Origin: Ceratothoa steindachneri
Taxonomy: Eukaryota > Arthropoda > Malacostraca > Isopoda > Cymothoidae
Direction: 5' to 3'
DNA length: 64,000 bases
NCBI GenBank assembly: GCA_963969495.1
Contig: OZ018320.1
Location: forward strand, 80,421,248 to 80,485,247
Shown here: one piece after another, positions 23,601-36,013 of the stretch
How positions within the stretch are numbered: position 1 is the stretch's first letter
Layout: the number at the start of each line of letters is the position of its first letter
Notes under the pieces: model-generated
Databases searched by the model: none
The model's input: the letters and a program-made list of their open reading frames with translations, nothing else
What the model was told of the DNA's origin: nothing
Made by a program: the position numbers and the translations under genes

Positions 23601-24160
23601 GAGCATCACGCTATCGCCAGACGCCAGCTCGGAGAGGTCACCGAAACGGATCACCATCAATCCGTCCACTCTTGCTAGTGACAGTGCCTCGCCCGCATTT
23701 TGTGCCATTCCCAGCAATGTAACCAGCCCACCGGCGTCATCACACAGTCTAGTCGCATTGTCAGAAAGCCTGTGAAATATCTGGATTAGCGTAATAATTT
23801 TTGTAACGTGCTGAGGGACTCTCTTAGGGGAAGGATTGTAGCAGCTAACATCTTTGCAAGCTCCTACGAAGTTCTTAAAGAGGCAGTTGGCAATTTCCTG
23901 CCTGAGAAAATTATGCATCTCGCCCCCAAATACATTTTTGTACGAGCTTTGATACAAATACCGTTACCTCAAAATCAAAATACGACTCCTCCCAACCACC
24001 AACCAATCAAAACCTTTGTACAACCAAATTCGAAATTACGCAATCAGAATCAAGTACCCCTGATTTTATAACTTCAAAAACGGCGTGGCTGTACTATAAT
24101 ATATTTTATATAATATATATCCAAAAAGTAGGGTAGCGGAAGTGTAACTATAGAAGTAGA

Positions 24161-24300
24161 ACCATACTAATAGCACTAATTTTATATGCGAAACCAGGTT
24201 TCGACAGAAACATCCGTCATTGCTCACTAGCGACTGACAATGACGGATGTCTCCGTCGAAACCTGGTTTCGCATATAAAGTTAGTCCTATTACTGTGGTT
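24161..24300. mobile_element. Hairpin (MITE-like) palindrome
   Basis: Bases 24,161-24,222 and 24,238-24,299 are inverted repeats of about 62 bp with few mismatches, separated by about 15 bases. The central 40 bp of each arm (TATATGCGAAACCAGG...) pair almost perfectly. It is absent from the 5' LTR. TATCCA occurs on both sides (24,117-24,122 and 24,302-24,307), a possible target duplication. Non-coding. Confidence 0.7.
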
Positions 24301-24304
24301 TTAT

Positions 24305-26394
<2,090 letters not shown>

Positions 26395-26671
26395 TCATTA
26401 AAATACACATTATATTCATTGGCCCTAATATCCAATTAAATGACCGTATTATCCAATTCAATAATTAAGCCAAATTTCATGATTTGTTAGTTCAATGAAT
26501 CTTATTAAACACATGCGTCAGTACTTTTGAAACCTTGCCGGCTGAATTAGTTATCTTCTCTCACGTTTTCTCTTTCAACGCATTCTTATCTTTAAATTCA
26601 TATAGCAAGGTTTAATGGCGGCTATCTAGGCGAGTTTGTCATTAAACCAATCATCACATAAACTATAATTT

Positions 26672-27346
26672 TTTTAACAGAGCCTTGGTGGCTTGAACTG
26701 TCCCCTGAAATACTGATATCTAACCAGCGGAGTTTGAAGAATGGATGGTTTGTTGATTCAATAATGGCATCTGCCAAGGTCAAATAAGATTGGTAGCGCT
26801 TTCCAAGGCCCTTAGAGACTGAACTTAGAAGACGTTGGCAAATTTCAGAGAACGTGACTGGAGGTTCTTCAGCTCTTTCTCCACAGTGAGCAAGGGAGGG
26901 GGCAATTCTTCATAAAAAAAACAGTTTTTTGTTCTCCCTGCAGGTGATCAATTGGCACTGCAATATGAGCCAAAACTGAGACATACTCTCCAAGAAATTT
27001 AATTTCGTGACTTCTGAACACTGGAAGTTCAAGGGACGTCATGAGTTGATGTCATTTTTCCTAGTGTTTTAAAAGTAATGACAGTTTTAATTATCTCTGC
27101 TTATTTTGGACGACCGCTTTAGCTCCATAATGCAGATCATTTTCCCATCGCAGCATGATTGATATTTGCAAAAGAAGATATTTTCAGGGCCTGTTTTGTA
27201 TCAGTTGTGGCGACGAGACTGAGTGTGTGGAAAGCACAGCGCACATGTTTAGGTAGGCTAAAGCTGCATGGGCTAGACGAAAGGTCTTCTTCGTGATCCA
27301 AGACTCTTCTCATTAAGAAACTATCCTCCAGCTCGTGTCCACCCTG
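26672..27346 (-). pseudogene. hAT transposase, middle part
   Basis: The minus-strand reading: LPKHVRCAFHTLSLVATTDT at about 27,260-27,200 (the conserved cysteine/histidine block before the third catalytic region of hAT transposases), a decayed stretch, SEVTKLNFLESMSQFWLIL, then ALADAII and HPFFKLRWLDIS near 26,720, again a familiar hAT block. Three stops. It connects N-terminally to 29,904-31,055 and C-terminally to 14,029-14,361 when the intervening elements are removed. Confidence 0.75.
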
Positions 27347-27353
27347 ATCTTCT

Positions 27354-29896
27354 CTCTCTCTCTCTCTCATAAAGAAAGTAGAGGGAGAGGTGACGCCCCC
27401 TTGTCGCGGGAAGAGAGCTTGTGTGTACCTTTGACTTTTCGAGCTATGTCGGCGGGGTTACCTCTTCTGGGTACCCCTGGTAGGGCTTCCCTTGTCGATT
27501 TGGTCGAAAACGAGATTCCAGACTAAGTGCGTCACTCCTTCCTTTTTCTACTCTATCATTCTCCTTTTTCACTTTCATCCTATCTCTCCCACTTATACAC
27601 AAATAAAAAAAAAGAAGCCTACTCCTATCATGTCACTCATTCCCTTTTTTTCCCTCTATCTACATATAAGGACCTGGCAGCTACCTCACGCGTCAGAAGA
27701 GAGGCTTTGGAACCTCTATAAAGAACGCCAATCGAAGATCACTGGTTGCGAGAGACTAGGACTAGAGGTGTCCTAGGCGTTGGGGCACGATGAATGGGAT
27801 GAGGGTAGTGCCCCGCTAACCCCTTCCCTGGCGCGTAATTATTGACCGTTCCCAGTGCCCGTTGACGGGTGCCTCTGGTAACATCGGTCCAAGGTGACGG
27901 CCCTTTGTTCCCAGGTTGGTTGCCAGGCCAATAAAAAGCCTTGTATCGAGTCTCTTGGTGGGGCGGGATATCCATTGAACGCTGCTCCGAGATCCTGGCC
28001 GTTGTGAAGGGAACTAGTAGGAGTTTAGTAAGGGGCGTGGTTCGTTGTTGTTCACCTGGTGAGAAATCGATGGCCCCTCCGGGGACCGTCTGTGCTACTT
28101 GGTTGGGAGCCACGGCACGCCGAGGCTTGACGACTCGGTCGGACGAACAGGGCACATGGAGCGTGCCTTCTGGAAGACTCCGAAACGACTCCGATCAATA
28201 GGCAGGAGCGACTCACCAACCCCCCTTTTTATCATTGATTGGTCGCAAAGTATTGAAAGAGAGAAAGTGTTCAGAATGACCGGCAAAAAAAAGATCGCTG
28301 ACCTAAAGCCGAATAAGTCCCCTGGACCGGACGGGTTTCTATCCAAGGTGTTGAAGGAAGTGTGCGATGAAGTATCACGACATCTGTGCGCTATCTTTAA
28401 CATGTCAATCCGGACCAAATGCGTTCCTAGAGACTGGCGTGAGGCGGAGGTGACTCCTATCTTCAAGAAAGGAGACCGTAACCAACCGTCGAACTACCGA
28501 CCTATCAGTCTGACTTCGATAGTCGGTAAACTTATGGAAAGCATCATGGTGGACAAAGTGACGTCGTATTTAGAGTCAAACCTGCTACTGAGGAGTTCCC
28601 AGCACGGCTTCCGAAGGCAACGGTCATGCCTGACGAACCTTGTGGAATTCTTCCACTTCGTTTTCAGTGAGCACGATCGGGACAAAGCGGTGGATGTGGT
28701 CTACCTAGACTTTCAGAAAGCCTTTGATAAGGTACCATATCGCCGCCTTCTCCGGAAAGTGCGAGCGCTTGGCATAGACGGAAAGGTAGCCGGCTGGATC
28801 GAGAACTGGCTAAGTGGCAGACGGCAACGGGTGGTGGTAAATGGATAGTCTTCTGAGTGGGTGCCCGTTACTAGCGGGGTGCCTCAAGGTTCTGTCCTGG
28901 GACCACTACTATTCATCATCTACATCAACGACATGGACGGTGACATGGTTGCGAAGATTTCTAAATTTGCCGACGATACCAAGCTTGGTATGAACGTTGC
29001 AAAGGGTGGAAATACTGCCCGCCTGCAGGAAGATCTTGGGAAGATTAGGGAGTGGTCGGACACGTGGCAAATGCCTTTTAATGTGGGGAAATGCAAAGTG
29101 ATGCATATCGACCACAGAAACCCCCAATTTCAGTATATCCTTAAGGGCACTGCTATTGAATCCACCGACACTGAGAAGGACTTGGGTGTAACAATCACTA
29201 GTGACCTCAAGTTCTCGAAACAGTGCATTGAGGCGGAGAAAATGGCCCGAAGGATGCCAGTCTACATTAAGCTCCAGTTTGGTTATCGGAATCAGGAGAT
29301 TGTACTGTGCCTGTACAACTCACTTGTCCGACTGCACCGGGAGTATGTCGTACAATTTTAGAGTTCTTAATTTCGAAAGGATATCTCGAGATTGGAACGC
29401 GTGCAAGCCAGGGCAACCAAACTGATTCCCTCTATCCAACATAAAAGTTATGAGGATAGACTAAGGGAGTTAGATCTGTTCTCGCTGGAAACCCGTAGAC
29501 TGCGTAGTCAGCTCATCGAAGTCTTCAAAATACTTCGAGGGTTTGACAATGTTGACTACCGGGATATTTTCACACTGAGTCAGAACAGAACGCGCAATCA
29601 CGGCTTCAAACTTAAACTGAAGCGTTACAACCGCAATCTGTGTGGAAACTTTTTCACCTACAGTATCTGCGGTAAGTGGAACGCACTTCCAGTGGAAGTT
29701 GTCAACAGTGAATCTGTTGGCCAGTTCAAGTCAAGACTAGACAAAGTCTTGAAAAGTGGCCGTTTAGGGACGCAAAACAATTGAGCAGCCATGTGCCCGC
29801 TCGATTGCTAGTCCAAAGGTACCCTCTTTGAATGGACCGTAAGGTCTCCTAGGGTGCCCTCTTTCCTTGTTACTCCTTGTTACCTACCTGGATTCC
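27354..29896 (+). mobile_element. CR1-like LINE A, inserted in hAT
   Basis: ATCTTCT occurs immediately on both sides (27,347-27,353 and 29,897-29,903), a 7-bp target duplication in hAT coding sequence. The element starts with (CT)n and an apparent 5' UTR (27,354-28,200), then an RT, and ends with a repeated TTGTTAC-type 3' terminus. The endonuclease domain expected between the 5' region and the RT is missing, so there is an internal deletion near 28,200. Confidence 0.75.
28205..29784 (+). pseudogene. CR1-like LINE A reverse transcriptase
   Basis: Three near-contiguous frames (28,099-28,848; 28,861-29,361; 29,392-29,784). Motifs in order: LKPNKSPGPDGFLSKVLKE, NYRPISLTSIVGKLMES, SQHGFRRQRSCLTNL, VVYLDFQKAFDKVP, SGVPQGSVLGPLLFIIYIND, SKFADDTKLG with the FADD active site, KDLGVTITSDLKFSKQCIEA, and RVQARATKLIPSI with KWNALPVEVVNSES in the C-terminal domain. 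A TAG at 28,846-28,848 and a short break near 29,362 interrupt it. Domain order and wording match CR1/Rex1-group LINEs; it is closely similar to LINE B at 36.3-39.2 kb. Confidence 0.85.
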
Positions 29897-29903
29897 ATCT
29901 TCT

Positions 29904-31055
29904 GAATCTGTGGACACATTTGCAGCAATGACTGCAAATTCGTAAAAGCTTAAACAAAATTAGAGCCGTTATAAGTGACGGAGCTCGCGATTTTCTGCAG
30001 GAGCAAATCGTTTTCATTGATGATATTCTCCATATGTTCAGCAATCTTAATGTAGTTATGTTCTCCTTTGAAGCGACAGCATGCCAATACTCCACTATGA
30101 CGGACAAGAGCAGCTTCCTTAAGCTGGAAAAAAAGAAATAACAATCCAATGTTAGTCTCAAAAATGTTTCCATAAATTTTACATATATACTCGAGATATA
30201 TTCCACCAACAAATAAGTCTGCTTTCAGCCAAGAGCTGATAACTTCGTAACTGTACAGACATTTTCAATTTCATATTTCAAAAAGTGCAAAATCTTAGAA
30301 TACCCAATGAACTGTAACGCCCCCAAAACTATAGTGACGAGTTGACGAAATTCTGCAGTAAGACATAAGTAAGAGGTGCTGTCTAGTTTATTCTTCAGTA
30401 GAGCTCTTGTCACTTTCTCTTCTTCTATAAGATTTCGGACCTCGCGCCCGCCTTGAAATGACGTCAACTGAATAATTTAGACCTCCGGTAGTTTGACCTT
30501 CTTATTATTAACCGCAAAACACTCCAGTAATGTCTTTACTTTAACACCACTGCATGAAGGACCATCGTCCAATACTGAACATTTTCTTTTTGAATCTTTT
30601 CTTTGAGCTGTCACGTAGTTATCCGCTTTTTGCATTAAAGCAGGATGCTTTCTCTTTTCATAAATTTACATGATCAGATAATTGAAGGACATTTGTTTCA
30701 CGTTGCCATAATTCACGTTATATTCAATCAGCATCTAATAAAAATAAAGGTGTTGCAAAAGGAAGCAGGTAGGTTCGTGCATGATAAACCTACGCTACTT
30801 AACATTATCGTTAGCTACTAGCAAATTTGCCATTTTCTTTTAAAATAAGAAATAGTTAAACTTGTCAATTCAATCAAGTATCATATAATTAGCTTTAATA
30901 TATTCTTACCTTTAAGTGAATGCGTAGATTGGAAGTAGCATAGCTCGCCGCAGAGATTTCGCCATTGCATGATGTACATTTTATAGGTTTTAAATGAATA
31001 TTGCGGCAATATTCTAGATAGCTCTCATCACAATAAACATAAAAACCTATATTTC
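29904..31055 (-). pseudogene. hAT transposase N-terminal half with BED finger and intron
   Basis: Upstream exon (30,910-31,055): LEYCRNIHLKPIKCTSCNG and YATSNLRIHLK, the first part of a BED zinc finger. The second part, RKHPALMQKADNYV, starts at 30,653. Between them, 30,654-30,909 is bounded by GT(AAG) and AG on the minus strand, an intron of 256 bp that rejoins the C-x2-C...H-x4-H finger. Downstream are LIEEEKVTRALLKNKLD and, past a stop, HNYIKIAEHMENIINE and SSVTYNGSNFV, the VTDNGSNFVKAF-type block in which the catalytic Asp position is Tyr. The domain then stops at LINE A. Confidence 0.75.
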
Positions 31056-31467
31056 GTTATTCAAGGGAATGAAGTTAAATGCTAACGAGAAGTCTAAATT
31101 TTGCAGACGAACTTCCTTAGGCCTAAATTTGAGGGACGTTGGGCAAACGTGTAAGAAAAAGAAAAAGTTAAGAAAATATATATTATTGAATAAACAGTTA
31201 GATTTAAAGGTGAATTTATACAGTAACAGTTTATGATTGTATTGAATCACGCGTGTGAATTAAATTTGCATGAGTTAACGAGAATAGATTTGCAATTGAT
31301 AAATATGGTTTGGTAATTAGTGTATAACATATGATGATTGATGATTAGAATATAATTGGTAATTGAATAATGGTTAAATAGATTGTATTATAAGTAATTT
31401 GTACGTAGTAATTGTTAAATAGATTTGATAATTGTTAAATACTAATTTGTAAATTGAGTATAACAAT
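31056..31467. other. AT-rich stretch, no gene
   Basis: Presumably the 5' flank of the hAT. Contains TTAGGCCTAA near 31,118 and an imperfect tandem of TAATTGTTAAATAGAT-like units at 31,360-31,440. No hAT terminal repeat is recognisable here. Confidence 0.4.
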
Positions 31468-32075
31468 TAAGATGGGAGATGGTCAAGGGGAACCTAAAGT
31501 TGCGTGTCATTGCGCCGCGACTATTCCCATGGACCTACACCCTAATGCTGCGGGAGCTTCAGGCTGCTTTCTGTCCTCCCCGAATTGGACACACTCGCAG
31601 GACGCACCCACATTTGATGGAGCGTTCGCCTGCGCCTTATTTTGACGACTGCGCTGTCCCCCAGACTGTTCGGCACATTCTCGTTGAATGTCCCAGTCTG
31701 GGTGATCTTCGCGCACGTTACCTCTTTCGGTACCGGGATGAGCGGCGTCGCTACCGTTATCCCTTGTACTCGGGACGGATTCGTACACACTGACTTCTGA
31801 TTTTTTAAAACTTTTTTGATGAGTCTGGCCTCCTTCACCTTATCTAACTGTTTTCGTTATTTTTTTATAGGTAGCACGTTCCTGCTCCAGGGCATCCCCT
31901 TGACGCCTGAGCGTGCTTGCTGTCCTTTCCTGTTTTCGTTTTTTATTGTTATTGTTGTTGTTTTTTTTTCTTTTTGTCGTTGTTGCTTTTTTCTGCATAT
32001 TGGTATTACTATGCTGTCGTGAGTACGGTGACTTATGCCCAAGTAGGCAGTCACCAGATGGGCCCCTAAAAAAAA
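31468..32075 (+). mobile_element. 5'-truncated I-like LINE copy
   Basis: Matches 56,840-57,455 of the full-length I-like LINE. It begins at GATGGGAGATGG, carries the C-terminal coding end (31,479-31,793, with LRVIAPRLFPWTY and VPQTVRHILVECPSLGDLRA and the terminal C-x2-C...H...C motif), then a diverged 3' UTR and an A8 tail. The coding end is frameshifted near its C-terminus relative to the full copy. The insertion sits between hAT 5' flank and Gypsy-3 sequence. Confidence 0.85.
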
Positions 32076-32076
32076 T

Positions 32077-32870
32077 CCAAAGAGTTCTCCAAAGAACGTA
32101 CTCTTCTTCTTTTAGGGAATCGGAAAAGAGCATGGGGATGTCAGTGGTCATATACTTTCTGCTGTAGTGTTGGTCCTCGTGAGGCGCGGAAGTGTCTGAG
32201 GCAACGCTGAATGAGGTTTTAGGTCAAGGATGCGCTCTGCAAACAATGAAGGCTTTAACCTCTTTTGTATAGCACAAGTCTCCCACGCTTCAGGAAATCC
32301 CTCAAGAGAAGAGTTCCTCTTAGTTTTCGACAGCAGAGTGTTCAAAGGCTGCATGGCTCGACTGCAGTCAGGAATAAATATGTGCAGAAACGATGTAGTT
32401 GCTTTAGGGAAGAATCTTTAGAAAATCTCGCATCGCAGTAACTTTATCCTGAAGAGGAAGAATTCCGCCAGGAGAAAAAAGACGCTCAAGGAACAATAGC
32501 TGTGGACAACGAAGAGACAATTAAAAAGGTTGATTATATTATCGTAATCTCTCAAGCGAGCAAAGATCTAAAGACGGTGAGAAAGATGTTCCTCAAAAAA
32601 TAGACACGTTATTCAAATGTCGTTAATTTAGCAAAATACTCATGGAAGACGTCTCAGAACCTGATCCATGAATCACTGGAAGGTCTAACTACGGTTACGA
32701 AGCCCATTTCAGCATTTAGGGCACCTCAAAAGAACCAAAGAGAGTAGTAATAGCATGATCAGAAATCATGCGTCGAGCTTTTACTAGATCAATGGGGGAA
32801 AAGAAAGAACGACCAGAAGAGAGAAGAAGTAAAATCTGATAGGTATGGCCTACTTGTTTGCGATAGTAAA
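32077..32870 (-). pseudogene. Gypsy-3 reverse transcriptase, C-terminal half
   Basis: The minus-strand reading in several frames: FFSPIDLVKARRMISD, HAITTLFGSFEVP, FMDQVLRRLPWVFC followed by INDI at the catalytic site (usual Y-I/L-DD), FEEHLSH, ARLRDYD, LPLQDKVTAMRDF and MQPLNTLLSKTKR. This is the second half of a Ty3/Gypsy RT and the start of the connection. Many stops. RNase H and integrase are absent; the I-like LINE fragment begins instead. Confidence 0.65.
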
Positions 32871-32874
32871 GGAA

Positions 32875-33318
32875 TTATAAGCCTATTGGGGGGGAAGGCA
32901 TATCCTTATTTTACTTTTTTTATTCTTGTTCATCTTGATGTTTCTTTTCTATTTATCTTGACTTAGGTATTCTTGTTCGCTGGGTTGATCCTTAATCTTA
33001 GTTTTTCTTTCTTGATGTATCTTCGTTTTTCGTCCAATTATCTTGAGTTGATAATTTCTTGGTCCTCCTTGATTCTAGTTGAGTTGGTCCTTCTTGCGTT
33101 TTCCTTGACTTCCGTTTTCTTCTTGAGATTTCTTCATAAAAGGTTTTGAACTGTTGAGTTTCGAACGCGGTACCGTTAGATTTGGACGCCAATACTCTAG
33201 CCTCACGCCACGGCTTAGTCCGTTTTTGAGTTGGTAATTTTGCCGGCTATTTATATTATCGAGTTGGAAGGAATTTTTCTCTGATACATTTTCGCACCCC
33301 TACAAGCCCTGTACTCGG
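32875..33318 (-). mobile_element. tRNA-related SINE, copy 1
   Basis: Inverted partner of 34,150-34,660. It has a tRNA-like block with B-box GTTCGAAACTC (33,155-33,165 on the plus strand as GAGTTTCGAAC), preceded by about 100 bp starting GTAGGGGTGC and followed by an A/G-rich, CAAGAA-repeating tail that ends in a C-run. It splits Gypsy-3 RT between the SHWASQI block and the FSPIDLVKA block. Confidence 0.65.
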
Positions 33319-34040
33319 GTATAGCACTGAAGTCAGGGGTGGATTTGTGAGGATTTGAGAGGCCCAATGAGACATTGACGGGCGGGCAATGCCAACATCT
33401 AGCATATACTCGAACTCCTTGCGCATTAGTGAAAGTCTATCTGTGGTTAGACGTCTAAGACGAGCGAAAACAGGACCTCTTGTCGCATCAATCTGGTTCC
33501 CACGGTGTATAATCTGAATTTCCTCTGAAGGTTGAAGAGGGAGGTAAAAAACCTCTTGCCTAATGCGTTAAAGGCGTGGTTTAGTCGAATATGGACGGGC
33601 CAGAACTTTAATAAAGAGATGTGCTGCATTTGACAACCTTGCGTTACGAGAATCATCCAAGAGGTCATGGGCAGAAAGAAAATGAAGCTATAAATAATAC
33701 AGTTTACATTTGTAACGACGATAATCCATTGAAATTTTTTTGGACAAAGGCCGATGGAAATACGAATATCACGCTTTTCATAAGTCATAGTATCAGATGA
33801 ATTAACATTGTGAAGAACTAAATGCGAGGGAGGGCAAGCTTGGTCGCTATGAGAGGTTGGAAGAACACTGCACCCAAAGCCAGTTTCTATCAGGAAAAAA
33901 AACAAAACAAAATACGGGTTATAAACAAGTAGGCTTTATTGCCGGATTCTCTATGCTACTAGCACTGATCCGATGAATGAGATTCAGAATGAGAAGAGTT
34001 AGGACATACAGAAGAAGACACTGAATGTGAATGTTTTGGT
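33319..34040 (-). pseudogene. Gypsy-3 protease and N-terminal RT
   Basis: The 152-codon minus frame starting at 33,905 reads LIETGFGCSVLPTSHSD, LVLHNVNSSDTMTYEKRDIR and FQWIIVVTNV, a Ty3/Gypsy protease with ETG in place of DTG. Lower down, the RT linker gives IDATRGPVFARLRRLTTD, RLSLMRKEFEYMLDVGI and ARPSMSHWASQI. It is the same lineage type as Gypsy-1 (matching SSDIxTYxKR and IxTxRGPVFxxxxRL). 33,940-34,150 has no readable domain. Confidence 0.7.
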
Positions 34041-34149
34041 TTATCTCTTGTGCCTGAATAACCTCGATGATTGCTTCTAATCCGGAATGAAGAGCCACGC
34101 CTCTCGCGATACCTAACCTGCCCGTACCGGTGCTCTCCTCCTATGTGAC

Positions 34150-34660
34150 GTTGGTATGTAGGGGTCTGGAAATGTATCAGAGAAAAATTCCTCCCAACTT
34201 GATAATATAAATAGCCGATTAAATTACCAACTCAAAACGGACTAAGCCGTGGCGTGGGGCTAGAGTATTGGCGTTTGAATCTAATGGTACTGCGTTCGAA
34301 ACTCAACAGTCCAAAACCTTTTATAAAGAAGACTCAAGAAAGAAAACGGAAATAAAACAGCTTGAAGGACTAACTCATCAAGAGGTACGAAGGAATCATC
34401 AACTCAAGATAAATGGAAGAAATGTGAAAAAGCATCAAGAAAGAAAAACGAAGATTAAGAACCAACCCAGCCAAGAAGTATACTGAAGTCAAGAAAAAGT
34501 GTAGACAAATGTTTGAAGGGGCAACTCAAAGAAAAATAGGAATTTCAGTCAAGAAGAAGTAAATAGATTCAATAAAAGAGAAAATCAAGCAAAAATAATA
34601 AGGATAAATAAATAAAGTTATAATAATAAGGCCTCCCTCCCCATAGGTATTTGAGAAGAT
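34150..34660 (+). mobile_element. tRNA-related SINE, copy 2
   Basis: Same unit as 32,875-33,318 in opposite orientation, about 80-85% similar by eye. B-box GTTCGAAACTC at 34,293-34,303. The 3' tail is longer and A-rich and ends near GGCCTCCCTCCCC. Confidence 0.65.
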
Positions 34661-35552
34661 TTCATTCCTCGGCAGGTCTCAAACATCTCCCTCTACGGCC
34701 CTTCCATGCATACTCATAATTAATAAAAATTAAATACGAAATTATTTGATCCAATGCATTTTTTTTTTATTTCGTACCGCATAATGTATTTTTTATTTGT
34801 ATATTGTCAGAACGGAGTAAAGAAATGAGTGGCGTGGGTTGATAGCGGTGATTTGCGATATAAAGCATATCGTTAAAAAAGGGACAGGCATAACGTCGAG
34901 AATTGGATGTTTAGCTAATAAACAAAGAATGTGCAATGGAATTTGGCAAACATTTCGAGTTGTATGAAACCCATGTCAATAATCATTTTAAAATTTTCTT
35001 ATCAAAAGTTAAAATCTGAGTATTAATACGAAATTCGCTTAAGTTAAGTCTTTTTGAGTTCGGTTTTCATATTTACATCGTACCAAAACTAATGCTTGAC
35101 CATTTTTTCAATAATTAGCATCAACCTGGTAACTTCTTTCTGGATGTACTTAAATTTTAGCTCTAAACAATCGTATACAATGATTTTAGCAAAGCATTTG
35201 TAAAGGTTTTCTTTCTTAGTTTTATGTTTAAATTGGTTCTCAGCATGACATAGTTTTAACAGTGACAAAGGCCAAGTTGGTAATTCTACAAATTAAGTGA
35301 TTTTAATGCCCATATTGGCCTTGGTGGAGACAATTCTACTGATTAATGACTACAATTTTTGCAGAAAATTTACTTTCAATCTATTCTATATGCCTATCTG
35401 AATTATCTTTCTAGATATTATTGCAGAAAGGGTAAATATGTAGATTAGCAGCCCGGGCGGAAAAAAAATTGTGTGTAAATATTATCATTCACTCGTGTCA
35501 GAATATTTATGCGCGTTAGTCCTTTTTGAATTATTATTCTATAAACAATTAG
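34661..35552. other. AT-rich stretch, no gene recognised
   Basis: No repeat or domain that I can defend. A short frame near 35,300 reads DFNAHIGLGG, reminiscent of the endonuclease GDFN block, but nothing around it supports a LINE. Confidence 0.35.
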
Positions 35553-35770
35553 GATTATATACTGGGGGGCTGTGCCCCCCAGACCCCCCCCCAATTTAAT
35601 GAAACTCAGGATCATCGTAGTGTAGTCCCCCCATTGTGTTTACCCCCACACTAGCCATCAACTTAAATGTACTCAAAAAACGTGAAACATTTTGCAACAC
35701 GGACGAAATAGTACGTCCCATCGTTCGCGCCGATAATCTACATATTTACCGCATAAAGAACTATTTTCCA
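35553..35770 (+). repeat. G/C-run interspersed repeat, copy 1
   Basis: Starts TACTGGGGGGCTGTGCCCCCC, then GAAACTCAGGATCATCGTAG, TACCCCCACAC, TACTC, GTGAAACAT, GTCCCATCG and CTACATATTTACC. The same ordered blocks occur at 39,825, 40,270 and 40,436. Non-coding; contains the palindrome GGGGGCTGTGCCCCC-like core. Confidence 0.7.
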
Positions 35771-36013
35771 AGTTATCACTTAAAAGTAGTATTTTCTGAG
35801 CCATTAAGCTATTATTTGTCTCTGCTTGCCCTGCTCATTTAACATCATTATCCTGGGAAAGGGAGGGCCGCACAATATTCTAGCCATTTTGGGGGCTAGA
35901 TTTTAGCTATTTTTATCTAACTTAATTAACCAGTCCCCCAAATGACTAAAATATTGGGTAATACTTCAGATTTGGGGCGCACGGTAGGTGGTGCTGTTAG
36001 TAGGCTACAATAT

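Noticed and set aside
35295..35340. DFNAHIGLGG peptide suggesting LINE endonuclease
   Set aside because: Isolated match with stops on both sides and no flanking domain.
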